In this document: positions 1 through 10,900 of the stretch, piece by piece
How the letters are laid out: each line of letters starts with the position of its first letter
How positions within the stretch are numbered: the first letter of the stretch is position 1
Origin: Lineus longissimus
Lineage: Eukaryota; Nemertea; Pilidiophora; Heteronemertea; Lineidae
Direction: 5' to 3'
Length of the DNA stretch: 64,000 nt
NCBI RefSeq assembly: GCF_910592395.1
Contig: NC_088311.1
Span: 8,744,501 to 8,808,500 of the forward strand
The notes under the pieces: model-generated
Seen by the model: only the letters and a program-made list of their open reading frames with translations
Databases searched by the model: none
What the model was told of the DNA's origin: nothing
Translations under genes and position numbers: made by a program

Positions 1-70
1 ATTTACATTTGTAATAAACTTGCAAGAAAACAAACTGACTGAGCACTGATTGCATGACTCTTCATTCAAG

Positions 71-300
71 GCGACCGGCTTGCTGATTTTGACGTTGTAG
101 TGACCAATGCCAAGCCCTCTGAAGGAAAGAAACTCGAATACAACGCCGCGACGGACATCTGCAGTCATCAAAGTGGCAAAATAGGGGCATCCAAGTCGTT
201 TACCTGCAGTGACGGCGGTCTTACCGGCAGATATGTGGCGGTCGTAATCAGCAGAAAACAAATCCTTACATTATGTGAAGCTGAGGTATTCGACAACTGA
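71..300 (+). CDS. F-type lectin (fucolectin/F5-8C-like) domain protein, last exon only
   Basis: A splice acceptor (AG at 69-70) opens a frame that runs to TGA at 298-300, about 76 residues; the first codon is completed by the previous exon (phase 1). The exon starts GDRLADFDVVV and contains CSHQSGKIG, a second Cys after KSFT, GRYVAVV and LTLCEAEVFDN just before the stop. This layout matches the C-terminal half of the eel-fucolectin/tachylectin-4 (FTP, discoidin-like) fold, where 'GRYV.v' and 'LtLCEveVy' are the last strands. Members are secreted or surface sugar-binding proteins, often binding fucose in innate recognition. The sugar-contacting His and Arg residues would mostly lie in the missing upstream exon, so specificity cannot be judged. 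The 5' part is outside the window. Confidence 0.75.
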
Positions 301-3300
301 ATGGTGCGTATTATATTCATTAGTAAACTTTCGACCGATTCAACAAAGGTTTCGGTGCGTATTAGCATTATTTTCGAGTGATTGGAGCGTAGATAGAGTT
401 TTTTTATGAATGTAATGGTTTCAGGGTAATCTCCGAAATCTGTGGCTCTTAACAGATGGATCCGGACTTTGTGATATAATGACCTCTTGGGTACCCAGCG
501 CTATGACCTGGCTCTTCCACACTTGATTTAATATCAGAACACTGTGGGTTTTTACAACTTTTTATTTGCGTCCAATAACTGATTAAATGTTCTCATGACG
601 TTATCAATCCAGGCTATCACTTAATTTCTGTTGTGCTTTTCAGAGTCCAACAATCGACCGATGGCGGCGATGGCGCATGAGATGATACGTGACTGATGCG
701 GACCATCAGCAGAACGCGGACCTTTAAGGAGATATCTATGATCGAGATCAACCGACTTATATAGATAGCCAGATGGATTGTATAATTTGGTCGATCTCGG
801 CATCTGAATACATCATTCGGAACCATAGAACTATGAAATAGCCTATCACTAAAATACGTCGTCTTCAAGGATATCGTATATCTGATAATCACAATGTAAC
901 GTATAGTAAGCGATTAAACATAGACAGCTTCATTCTGCTTTGTTGTCGTCCTTTCTGATCTTAAGTTGTCAAATATAACTTTAATGGAAAATACTTTATC
1001 TACGAGTTTAGTCGCAAAAAACCTAAGGTACTAATGCTGACTGGTATACTATACCTTCCCGAGTCAGACCGATGCCGAGCATTCGGAAATGTTCGTAAGA
1101 TTGGATGTAATCTAGGATTTGAATGAGTGTGATTCAATTCTGATTTCTACTCAATCCCTCCAATGGGTGCAACCGAAAGCGAGGCCAGCCTCTGCCGAGC
1201 ACAAAAGTGTGCTCTTTCACTTAACACTTTTCAAGAGAAACAGTCTGTAAAGTCCTAAAAGGTCTCAATATGTAGAAGGGGACTGTAGACAGAGAGGTGG
1301 TCTTCATGCGACTAATAAGTGGTTTTTTTGTTTAGCGATGTTCCTTTTACAAACATAAGCAGTTTCGATATACTGTGAGATAGGATAGACCCCTTATGGC
1401 GATTTCCTGTGACGTAAAGTTGCCAATTTAGCTGCTGCCTATTGGCTTTATCTATCCCTCGAATCATCACAGCCACATTGCAATTCGGCAGCTTGGGTCG
1501 TCATCTTACAGCTGGCTCTATTACCTCTGCTTTCCCGGACCCCGGAATAATATGAATATACTGGGTTGGCTGGAGATGCCGAGCGAGGAAGCAATATTTA
1601 TCGAATTCAAACAAGGCGTGAGCGTGCAAACACCATCTAACTCCCGCTGGTAAACAAATCAATGGCACTGCACCGAAGACATGGCGACCTTGCTCTAAAA
1701 ATGAGGTCGGTCGTGCTTATTTTGAGTTAGATATAGGTTCAGAATTCCAAACATCAATTAGCAGGTTCTGTTGGTGACTGACACAAGATCTCGGAGTTTC
1801 CATTTAACTCTGCGATCTTACAATGGTACACTGATGGTTAGTAAAAACCAACATCAGGTTATACAATAAATCCAATGTGTTTTTGATTAAATGTATACTG
1901 ATGTTATTTCTTCGTACAGTCTCCGAACATATACTTTTCGGTTTCACTATGTGCGATGGAATCAACCATGGTTTGACTCACAAACGCTTTGTGATGCCTC
2001 CACCACCAAGCTGTTCCACTTAGTCCTGCTTCAGAACGCAATAGAATTGGGCCATGTTTATTACCGTGATGGGGATGAGGTGACGACCTGAAACCCCAAT
2101 TACCAAAGTAAGCATGGCCCGCTTCCATTCATATTGATCTTCCAGCGGTATTGCCTCCGCCATTGAGGGTCAAGGCGGCTTCCATTTTGTTTTGCTTGAG
2201 CGAAACTTTACAAAATTTGTTGTTTGTCACGCGTCTCACCACACTATGGTGATGATGGCCTGACAAAGACCGTTATCCGCTGAATAATTGATTAAAGCGC
2301 CTAAATGACAGACCAATCTTTCTCAAAGTGTATCCAACCGCGAAGAATATTGCCCATTTGGTTCCCCATTTTGGTCCCCATGTTGGTCCCCATGCACTCC
2401 CAACCAAACAAACCATACATTCACCCTTCGATCAAAGGTAAACAAAAGATTCTGCTTTGACAAATAATTACGGTACTCGCCCTTGTTTATCATAAAACAA
2501 AAATGTAATGATTGAAAATCCTTTCGAGGCTCTTTTGGAAATTATCGATTGTGAATTGATCGAAACAGCTTGCTGTTGAATAAACTTAAATTCATTTATT
2601 ACGATATTTTGATCAATTATTAATTTTAATGGAGCACTGGCATTCGGATGAAGTAAAGGCTTGATTGTCTGGGACACGAAGAGGGAAGACCGTGAACCTA
2701 TGTTCAATGTACAACAATACCCCCTATGTCACAAAGTAATCGCCCAATGCAATTTTCTTTATTCTTTGATAATGTACATGTATCAGTCAAATCGGTACTA
2801 AATGTAGGCCTACATCGCTGTCGAAAATATCGGAAGAGATAGAATCGAAGAGATTTGAAAGAGGCTTCGCATCAAACCATTCCTGTTCCGGTCTGTACAA
2901 CAGTGGAGTAATATCTGATCGCAGTGAGGTACATGTATCATAAAAAACTTCAAGCGGTATTTCCTCCGTAGCCTCCGGTGCGTTGTATGGAAGCTGAGCA
3001 ATGTACAGACCTCCGGCTGACCAATCCGCTGCGGCAGCTGTTAAAAGTCAAACTTGTTTTACTAAAAAACATCTCTCACAAAGAGTAGTTACATGTAGTT
3101 TGTTTCACTGTCACTAAATTTTGTAAATACTCGTGTAATTTTTTACCCGTTTTGATACAGCGCTTTAAAAAGTTCAACCTCTGCTAAAATCATAATCATT
3201 AGGCCTAACAGGAATAAATGAAGTCTAACGTTAGTCTTTATTATACATTAATCTTGTTATTAAACATACTGTATATTGAATGCTATTACATATATATTGC

Positions 3301-3606
3301 ACTTTCTACATACATCTGATATTTACCACATGGTACATTGGGTATTGAAAATACTTTTATAGCATATACACGTATTAATTAAATAATGTAGCAACTGATG
3401 CTGTTCGTCATCGGTGAATCAATGACAGAAAATGCTACAAAACACATACAAAATTGGTACTATCGTATATACAATTATCATACATGTACATGCACCAATG
3501 CCTTTGGTACTTGAATATAGTATTATCAAGGAATTATCAAAGTATTCTTGTCCTTGCCTACAATTAAGCCGTTAATCACAAATAAATTACATTGTAGTTC
3601 ATAGAC
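301..3606. other. Intergenic, no gene seen
   Basis: No reading frame here has splice-site support or a recognisable domain. About 2340-2395 holds a short degenerate tandem of a GGTCCCCATGTT-like unit. The rest is A+T-rich unique-looking sequence with scattered ACATGTA words. Confidence 0.6.
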
Positions 3607-3860
3607 CTAAAAAAGACACCGGTAAAAAGGTATTAGGTAAAAAAGGCTCTGGTAAAAAAGGCACCGGTGGGCAACGTTAAAAAATGTATTAGGTTTAAAA
3701 AAGGCACCGGTAAAAAAGGTACTGGGTAAAAAAAAAACCGATAAAAAAGGTATTCAGTAAAAAAGGGACTGGTAAAAAAGGCACCGGTAGGCACCGGTAA
3801 AAAAGGTATTAGGTAATAAAAGGCACCGCTAAAATGTCTTCCTAGATAAAAAAAGGCACT
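3607..3860. repeat. Minisatellite, 15-bp-type unit GGTAAAAAAGGCACC
   Basis: Variants of GGTAAAAAAGGCACC, GGTATTAGGTAAAAAAGG and GGTAAAAAAGGTACT run head to tail with small indels. The unit is nearly the same as the one in the arms of the foldback element at 5035-5809, so this array is probably a remnant or single arm of that family. It lies just downstream of the Ig receptor gene's last exon. Confidence 0.8.
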
Positions 3861-4836
3861 CTGTCAGAATTGTATGAGAAAATAATTTCATGGGTTGGAA
3901 CATTCCGTGTCTTTCTATTTTTCTTCTGTCAGGGCAGGGAGTTTAACATCTAACATCGAGCAGGGGACCTTCTGTCTTCTGAAGCAGAATGGATCTGGCT
4001 TTAATTCAGGGTGGAATAGGCAGCGAATTACATGTATCATTATTGTAATTTAAACATGCAGTTATTTTGTGGTGCCTTGATCGAATGAAATAAGCTCAGA
4101 TGCGCGACAAAAAGATAATAATATGTAAATAATTATTTCAAAATATATCGTGATCAAACAATGCTAATATGAAAAGAACGATAGTGATTAATTGCATGTT
4201 CACGTCTGAAGTACTAAAAGCGACATCTTTCGTAGATGACACAATAGGCAATCCTGGGTAGGTAATGATAACGTCAGTTTATCTCTTTTGAAGAGAGTCC
4301 ATCATCTCAGTTTAATACTTTCGGCCGGTTTTGCTCATGTTCCACGGTTTCAATTCAGCGTACGTCTGGCTGGTAATCACATCAGGCTGCAAAGAAATAC
4401 AGTAAAGCGAAGTATAGTCGAGGAGTGGAAAATAAACAAAACCGGTTTAGATTTGCTAATCCTTTTTTAGATTTAAATGGATTCATTAGCATAAATAACA
4501 ACAAACTTTATGGATGGATCTGTAAATCCTTCTTTTCGTGGGGTCCGAAAGGCTTTGGCAATTAGTTCCTTGAAGTTCCGTACTTAACATATCCATGTAT
4601 AATCAAGAATAGATTAATTGACACTTGATGTAGCCTACGTCGACAAACTTTGCTCTCACGTTTCGGTGCTTCGTTTTGAGCACTGTTTGGGAAGCGAATA
4701 GGCAACATCCAATGAAAATGTCCCCATGAACCTGCAGGTTCACAAGGAAACACGAGGAGTCGCATGAAATGGTTGTAGCAGGCCCTACTCAATTACAGCT
4801 ACATGTATTGTTAGTGAAAAAGGAAAACATGATACT

Positions 4837-4901
4837 TCATACCGTGATGTTCAACTCTGCATATGGGTTTTCCATTTCCTCGTAAGCGCCTTCTTCTCCA
4901 T
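4837..4901 (-). CDS. Last coding exon of the Ig/SAM receptor (C-terminal tail)
   Basis: An acceptor (CTTTCTAG) is followed by a frame that joins in phase to the SAM exon 7.7 kb upstream. It reads DGEEGAYEEMENPY, then AELNITV and TGA at 4837-4839. It supplies two tyrosines in YEEM and YAEL settings and a hydrophobic-x-hydrophobic C-terminus. The phase match and acidic tyrosine-rich content resembling exons 12-14 support it. Without cDNA, another terminal exon cannot be excluded. Confidence 0.65.
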
Positions 4902-7900
4902 CTAGAAAGATACAAACAGTCTATTTAGTAATGTTTAGCGGTGCAGAACAGGTCAGTAGATATATACCGGTAGCCACAAAGCGATATACATCGTAACGCA
5001 TTACGTGCAAGCGCATTAGGCTATACACGTATATGAATGTAGGTAATAAAGGCACTGGAAAAAAGGTACGGAAAAAAAGGCACTAGCAAAAAAGGCACTA
5101 GGTAAAAAAGGCACCAGGAAAAAAAGGCACTGGGTAAAAAAGGCACTGGAAAAAAGGCAATGGAAAAATGGCACCAGAAAAAATGTATGGGAAATCTCTG
5201 AGAAATCATAGATAAAATATTAAAAAAATGTCTATGTGCATTTCTATGTGTAGTTTTTTCTACATCAACAGAATACTGGGTGGTCCAAAAAAACGGAACA
5301 GCCTATTTTCAGTACCCTCCGACCAGAAAAACTAGCTTGGATAGGCAGGGAATCCTTATAAAAAATGATACAAAGATCATCCGATTTGGTCCAGTAGTTT
5401 AATCAAATTAGATTAATTTTCCCTCACCAACAACCTATTTCTACAAGATACAATAGTTTATCACAAGAGTGGCTATTGACATCTAGCAAAACATTCTTGA
5501 TGAGTCTTATTGCAGTTTTATTGGTGAGAAAGACTTGGAAGAACATTACACATAGCACATTACACATATAGAAATGCACGGGGGGGCACCCCAAATGAAT
5601 TTTTAACCTAGAGATTTCCTGGTGCCTTTTTTACCTAGTATAGCGATTTACTGGTGCCTTTTTTCCAGTGCCTTTTTTAACTAGTGCCTTTTTTACCCAG
5701 TGCCTTTTTTCCTAGTGCCTTTTTTACCTAGTGCCTTTTTTCCAGTGCCTTTTTTACCTAGTGCCTTTTTTCCGTACCTTTTTTTCCAGTGCCTTTATTA
5801 CCGTCTACCCACGTATATATACATTTTATTATTTATGTCATTGGTTATTCTATCATAACCTCTAAAGTATCACATTCACTTCACCATTCACAAAATGTAA
5901 AATGCACATAGATAGCAGAAACATTGAAAATACACACAATACTGTGCTCTAGAAGTTATACAATATAACAGGCAATGGGTGAGTTATTATATTTTAAGAC
6001 AAATATCATGTTAGTTATTATATTTAAACGCATACATGTACACAACAAGTTAGTTCTGTGGTGGCCGCGCGCCATGCCATATAGAGGTTGAGGGTGACGG
6101 CCATTTTAATTGGGACTTGTCGAGGTAGCGGCGCGCGAGAACGGAACGGCGTGTTCTAACTTCTATGACTTTAGAGAATTTGTGCAGAATTTTTATTATA
6201 TTAGAAAAGAGTAGATTTGTTGAGATACCGGTAGATAAAGTGTCTAGATACGAGTTGGTGAGTTTGAAGAAGACCCGTGTTCGTCATAAATGGTGACAGC
6301 GGTCCGGATTACGATAATCCAAGCTTGTTTTTGTCGGCCTCGCTACGGCTACGCCTGGCTACTGTCAGATTAAACTGTACTGAGTACGTGTGTGCGGCCT
6401 AGCGTGAATGCACAGGTATTTTGGCCTATACTGGCTGGCACGTGAATGAAGTGCAGCGTGCAGTTGGAGGCACGGTCCAGTCAAATTAGTGGTGAACTGT
6501 AGCGCACTTTAGATACGGTAACAGTGCAGTGGTGGTGACTGGTTTTATTTTCGTTGTCAAGCCGTATTGAAGCAGTGAAGGTGCGTGTGTTGTATTCACT
6601 TTCATAACACTGCTGTGTAAATCACTTTTTGCACTATCCCTGCAGGAACTGTGTTGAGGAGATTCATGAGCAAATTTTGGTATATTTTTAGAAAGTTATT
6701 ATTCGCCCGACCGTCGTGTTTTGACTGAAGATTTTCTGCGCTATTGACCCGACGACTCAGTTGATGACGTCATCGGGTGGCCAACGTTCCCGAAGCCGCC
6801 GCCGCTAGGTTTAGTGAGCGGGAAATTAGGGGAAACAATGGCGGCGGATGTAGGTCAAGCGGGCCTGTCGGTTAGACACAAATTCAATCAAAATTATCAG
6901 AATTCGAACAGCAACCTTGTCAGCAGACTTGCGCCGGACGGCCAGGTGAATAGTACCAAATTCCTTCACTCGAGACACGACGGCGTCGGGTCTGGAGTGA
7001 AGAATTTCAGTATTGGTCACCCGACCGTCGTGTACACAGGACCGATTTCCTTCACTCGAGATTCGACGGTCCGTCAACAAGACCGATTTCCTTCAATGTA
7101 GATCCGACGGTCGGGTAAATAATACCGGTCATACATGAGCAAACCAATAGGCATAAAAATGATTTTTATGCCCATTGGTTTGCTCATGTCTTTTGCATTT
7201 GTTGTATTGTGACTGTTGCTCCGTTTATGATTGTGTTTTGCATTGGTAAAGTTGTGGTGGGTTTGCTGACTATAAGATAGAAATATTAAGGATGGCTAGG
7301 AAACCAAATGAGGTGCCACTAATGGGTGTATATGTTGATGCTGTGGCTGGCTCAGAGAAAACTACACTCCCTGGCTCTGAGTTGAAGACGGTTATTGACC
7401 TCTTGCAAAAGATGGACGCTCGGTTGACAACGTTGGAGACCAGGGGCCACCAGTCTCCTGGTCAAGTAAGTGCGGTTGGTACGGTGGGTCAGTCTGGAAG
7501 CGATACCAAGACATGTTGGAGATGCCAGTCTTCTGATCACTTTGGTAGCTCCTGCCCCAGCGTGAAGTGCTACAACTGCCAGCAGACTGGGCACATTTCC
7601 AGAAATTGTCCAAAGAAAACTGAAAACCAGAAGTCGGGGTCATCACGGGGCAGATTGACCCCGCCCAACCAGTAGGTGCCCCCGGTAGGATGGAAAAGGA
7701 GGGGAGGGGGGTCTGGGTTAGTGGGAACCTTGATGGTGTTACCGCAATGGAGAGCACCCAAGGTGGCGCCGTGAGTGGAAAGCCTTCCCCATGCCCAGAC
7801 AACCCCCCTAAGGTGAGCTTTCCCCAGGAAACGTCTGACGAGGTAATACCAACAACCTCTTCAGAAGAGAGTCTTAACAGCAGTGGGCCATCAGGGGCAG

Positions 7901-10900
7901 TACCCAAGGTGCCACTTAATCCCGTTGCCCTGGTCTTTGAGCCAAAATCAACACCTTTGTCGATTGGAAATATAACCCTCAGTGACACCAGTCTATACAT
8001 CACTGGAGACATGGATGGTGTCGACAAGGATGGTTGTGGACACGGGGGGGGGGGGCATCTGTGAGTTTGATAAGCAGTAAGCTATGGAATGCATGTGGCA
8101 CCAAAGGGAAAGTTCTTGAAGTGACAGATGGCTGCCTGCAGTCCGCAACAGGTGAAGATCTAAAGATTTTAGTTGCAGTTGGTGCACATCTCAAGTTGGG
8201 CTCACTTGATTTCCAACACCCTATGGTCAAAGTGGATAACCTGACACACCCCTGTCTGTTGGGGAGCGACTTTTTCGCACAACATGGCTGCTCGATTTGC
8301 TATGAAAGGGCAGTTCTGACTGTTGGTGGACATGAGGTTCCATTACGCAGCAGAGCCTGGTATTTGCCACATTATTCTGGGTCAGACCATGAAAATACTA
8401 GCACGCACTGAGGTGATTGTCCATTGTAAGCTAGCAAGGAGACCAGCACAAACCCACCTGACGCAGGGTATGGTTGAACCGAAGAAGAGCCAGTCCACCA
8501 TTATCACAGGGCGCAGTCTTGTGCAATCCATGCATGGAAAAGTACCAATACGTGTGGCAAACTTCACGGACAAACCCTTGAGGATCAGGAACAATAGCAC
8601 CCTTGGATGGTTCCTTCCGGTTACTGATGTTGATGCTTCTAGAGATTTCACAAATCAGGATTCACCAGATAGCAATGAGGCAGTTAGCCGACAAGATGAA
8701 GGGGAAAATTCTGCACCAGTCCATGTGGTGGGGTCTGTGTCTTCGACTGACAAGAAGCATACAGAAGGTGATCCTGTGACGGCGAGCCCGGATCCTTCTC
8801 AGCGGTTGAGTCAGTTGCTGGAGAAATTGGAGGTGGACAAAATGGAGTTGACTCGAGAACAGCATGAGGTGGTAATAAAATTGATTGATGAATATCAAGA
8901 TGTCTTCTCCATGAATGACTTTGATTTGGGAATAACCACGATTGTAGAGCACACCATAGATACAGGGGACGCCACGCCAGTAAAGCAACAACCCCGAAGG
9001 GAAGCACCCAATACTGCTCATTTTGTCGAGGAAACCACCAAAGAGCTATTTGATCGGAACCTCATTCAGGGGTCTACTGGTCCGTGGAGCTCTCCGATAG
9101 TGTTGGCCCGAAAACATGAGGGAAGCTATCGTCTCTGCGTGGATTACAGAAAGCTCAACAGCGTCACCCTGAAGTCTGCACAGCCATTGCCAAGGGTGGA
9201 TGACACTTTAAATAAGATGGCTGGGTCGCATTGGTTAAGTGCACTCGATTGTGCGAGCGGTTATTGGCAAGTCGGTGTAGCGGAGAAGGATAGACCTAAG
9301 ACCGCATTTGTCACGGGAGTAAAACAGTATGAGTGGCTGGCCATGCCGTTTGGACTCACGGACGCTCCAGCGACATTCACTAAGTTGATGAACATTGTAC
9401 TCGGAGGGCTTGAGTACTGTTTGGTCTATCTGGACGACATAATCGTGCATACTTCCACTTTCCAGCAACATATTGATCAGTTGGAGGAGGCGTTCAAGCA
9501 TCTTCGAAAGGCCAACTTGAAGTTAAAGCCAACAAAGTGCAAGTTGTTCCAGAAAAGCGTGAAGTGTTTGGGACATGTCGTCTCCGACAAAAGGAATTTC
9601 AACAGATTCAGAAAAAGTTAGGAAGGTGGAGGAGTGGCCACGGCCAACATCTGTTGCTGCAGTTAGGTCATTCCTGGGATTAGCCTGTTACTATCAGTCA
9701 TTCGTCCCAAACTTCTCGGTAATTGTAGCTCCACTACATGCTTTAACAAAGAAGAACACTATTTTCAAGTGGACCGAAGATCAAGAGATGGCATTCAACA
9801 AATTGAAGGATTTGTTAGTGAGTTCACCCATCTTGGCTCATCCAGATCCAGGAGCAGGCATGTTTGTCCTTGATACAGACGCCAGTGACTATGGGCTTGG
9901 TGGAGTCTTATCCCAGAAACAAGGGATGGAACCGAGCGCCCAATAGCTTATGGAAGCAAGACCCTGCAAAATGGTGAGAAGAACTATTGTGTGACTAGGC
10001 GCGAGATGTTGGCTCTAGTTGTCTTCTGCGAAAAATTCAGATATTACCTGCTCGGGAAGAAGGTCCTAATCCGAACTGACAACGCAGCCTTCACTTGGCT
10101 GCTTAACTTCAAAGAGCCATCTGGTCAGGTTGCAAGGTGGCTGGAGAGGATGGCTGAGTTCGATTTTCAGATTGAGCATCGTGCTGGTATAAAGCACAGA
10201 AATGCTGACACGCTCTCCAGAAGACCTCAAAGGACGAGAAAGCACGGCGACTGTCCAACCTGTTGACCAACTGGTGAGCAAAAGAAAGGACTGATTGAGC
10301 CAGTCTCTACCATCCAGGCAGGCCTAGTGCAAGCACGTCCCGGAGATCCAGTGAATTTACAGTGGAGTAATGATGAAATTGCCAAGGCTCAACAGGTCTG
10401 GAGTATCCTGACCTACTCACGATCTTTGAACACCTTACGTCTGACGGAAGTGAACCCTAAGAGAAAACTTTGAAAACTACCAGTTCATTAAGAAAGGACC
10501 GTTTGGGCTCAGAGGTCATTGCTGAAAGTGATCAATGGGGTACTATGTTGGAAACCCACCTCGATTGGGGCACGTGTAGTACTTCCTGCGTCACTAATGC
10601 ATCCTGCTGTGGAGATGGCCCACGAAGGTTTCTCAGGGGCGCATCTGGGTGTACTTAAGACCGAGCAGAAGGTACGAGGGAGGTGCTGGCGGCCAGGCTT
10701 GAGAAGTGAGAGATTGGATACGATCATGCGATAAATGTCAGAAGTGCAAGTCGCCTCCTAAAAGAACCAGAGCGCCATTACATAGCCTCCCAGTGGGACG
10801 AAGAAATCAATGCCTACACATAGACATTGTGGGGCCTATTAACCCCCCATCTAGGAAGGGAAAAAGTGTTATTCTTGTATTAGAGGATGCATTCACGAAG

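Noticed and set aside
1891..2128. Opposed frames of 66 and 74 residues
   Set aside because: They overlap on both strands, no splice sites or domains, composition like the surroundings.
4837..4901. ITAM in the receptor tail
   Set aside because: The two tyrosines (YEEM and YAEL) are only seven residues apart and the first ends in Met, so spacing and consensus do not fit an ITAM.
6814..7101. 95-residue frame in the retrotransposon leader
   Set aside because: It overlaps repeated ACGGTCGGG-type leader sequence, lacks Gag motifs and has an equally long frame on the other strand.
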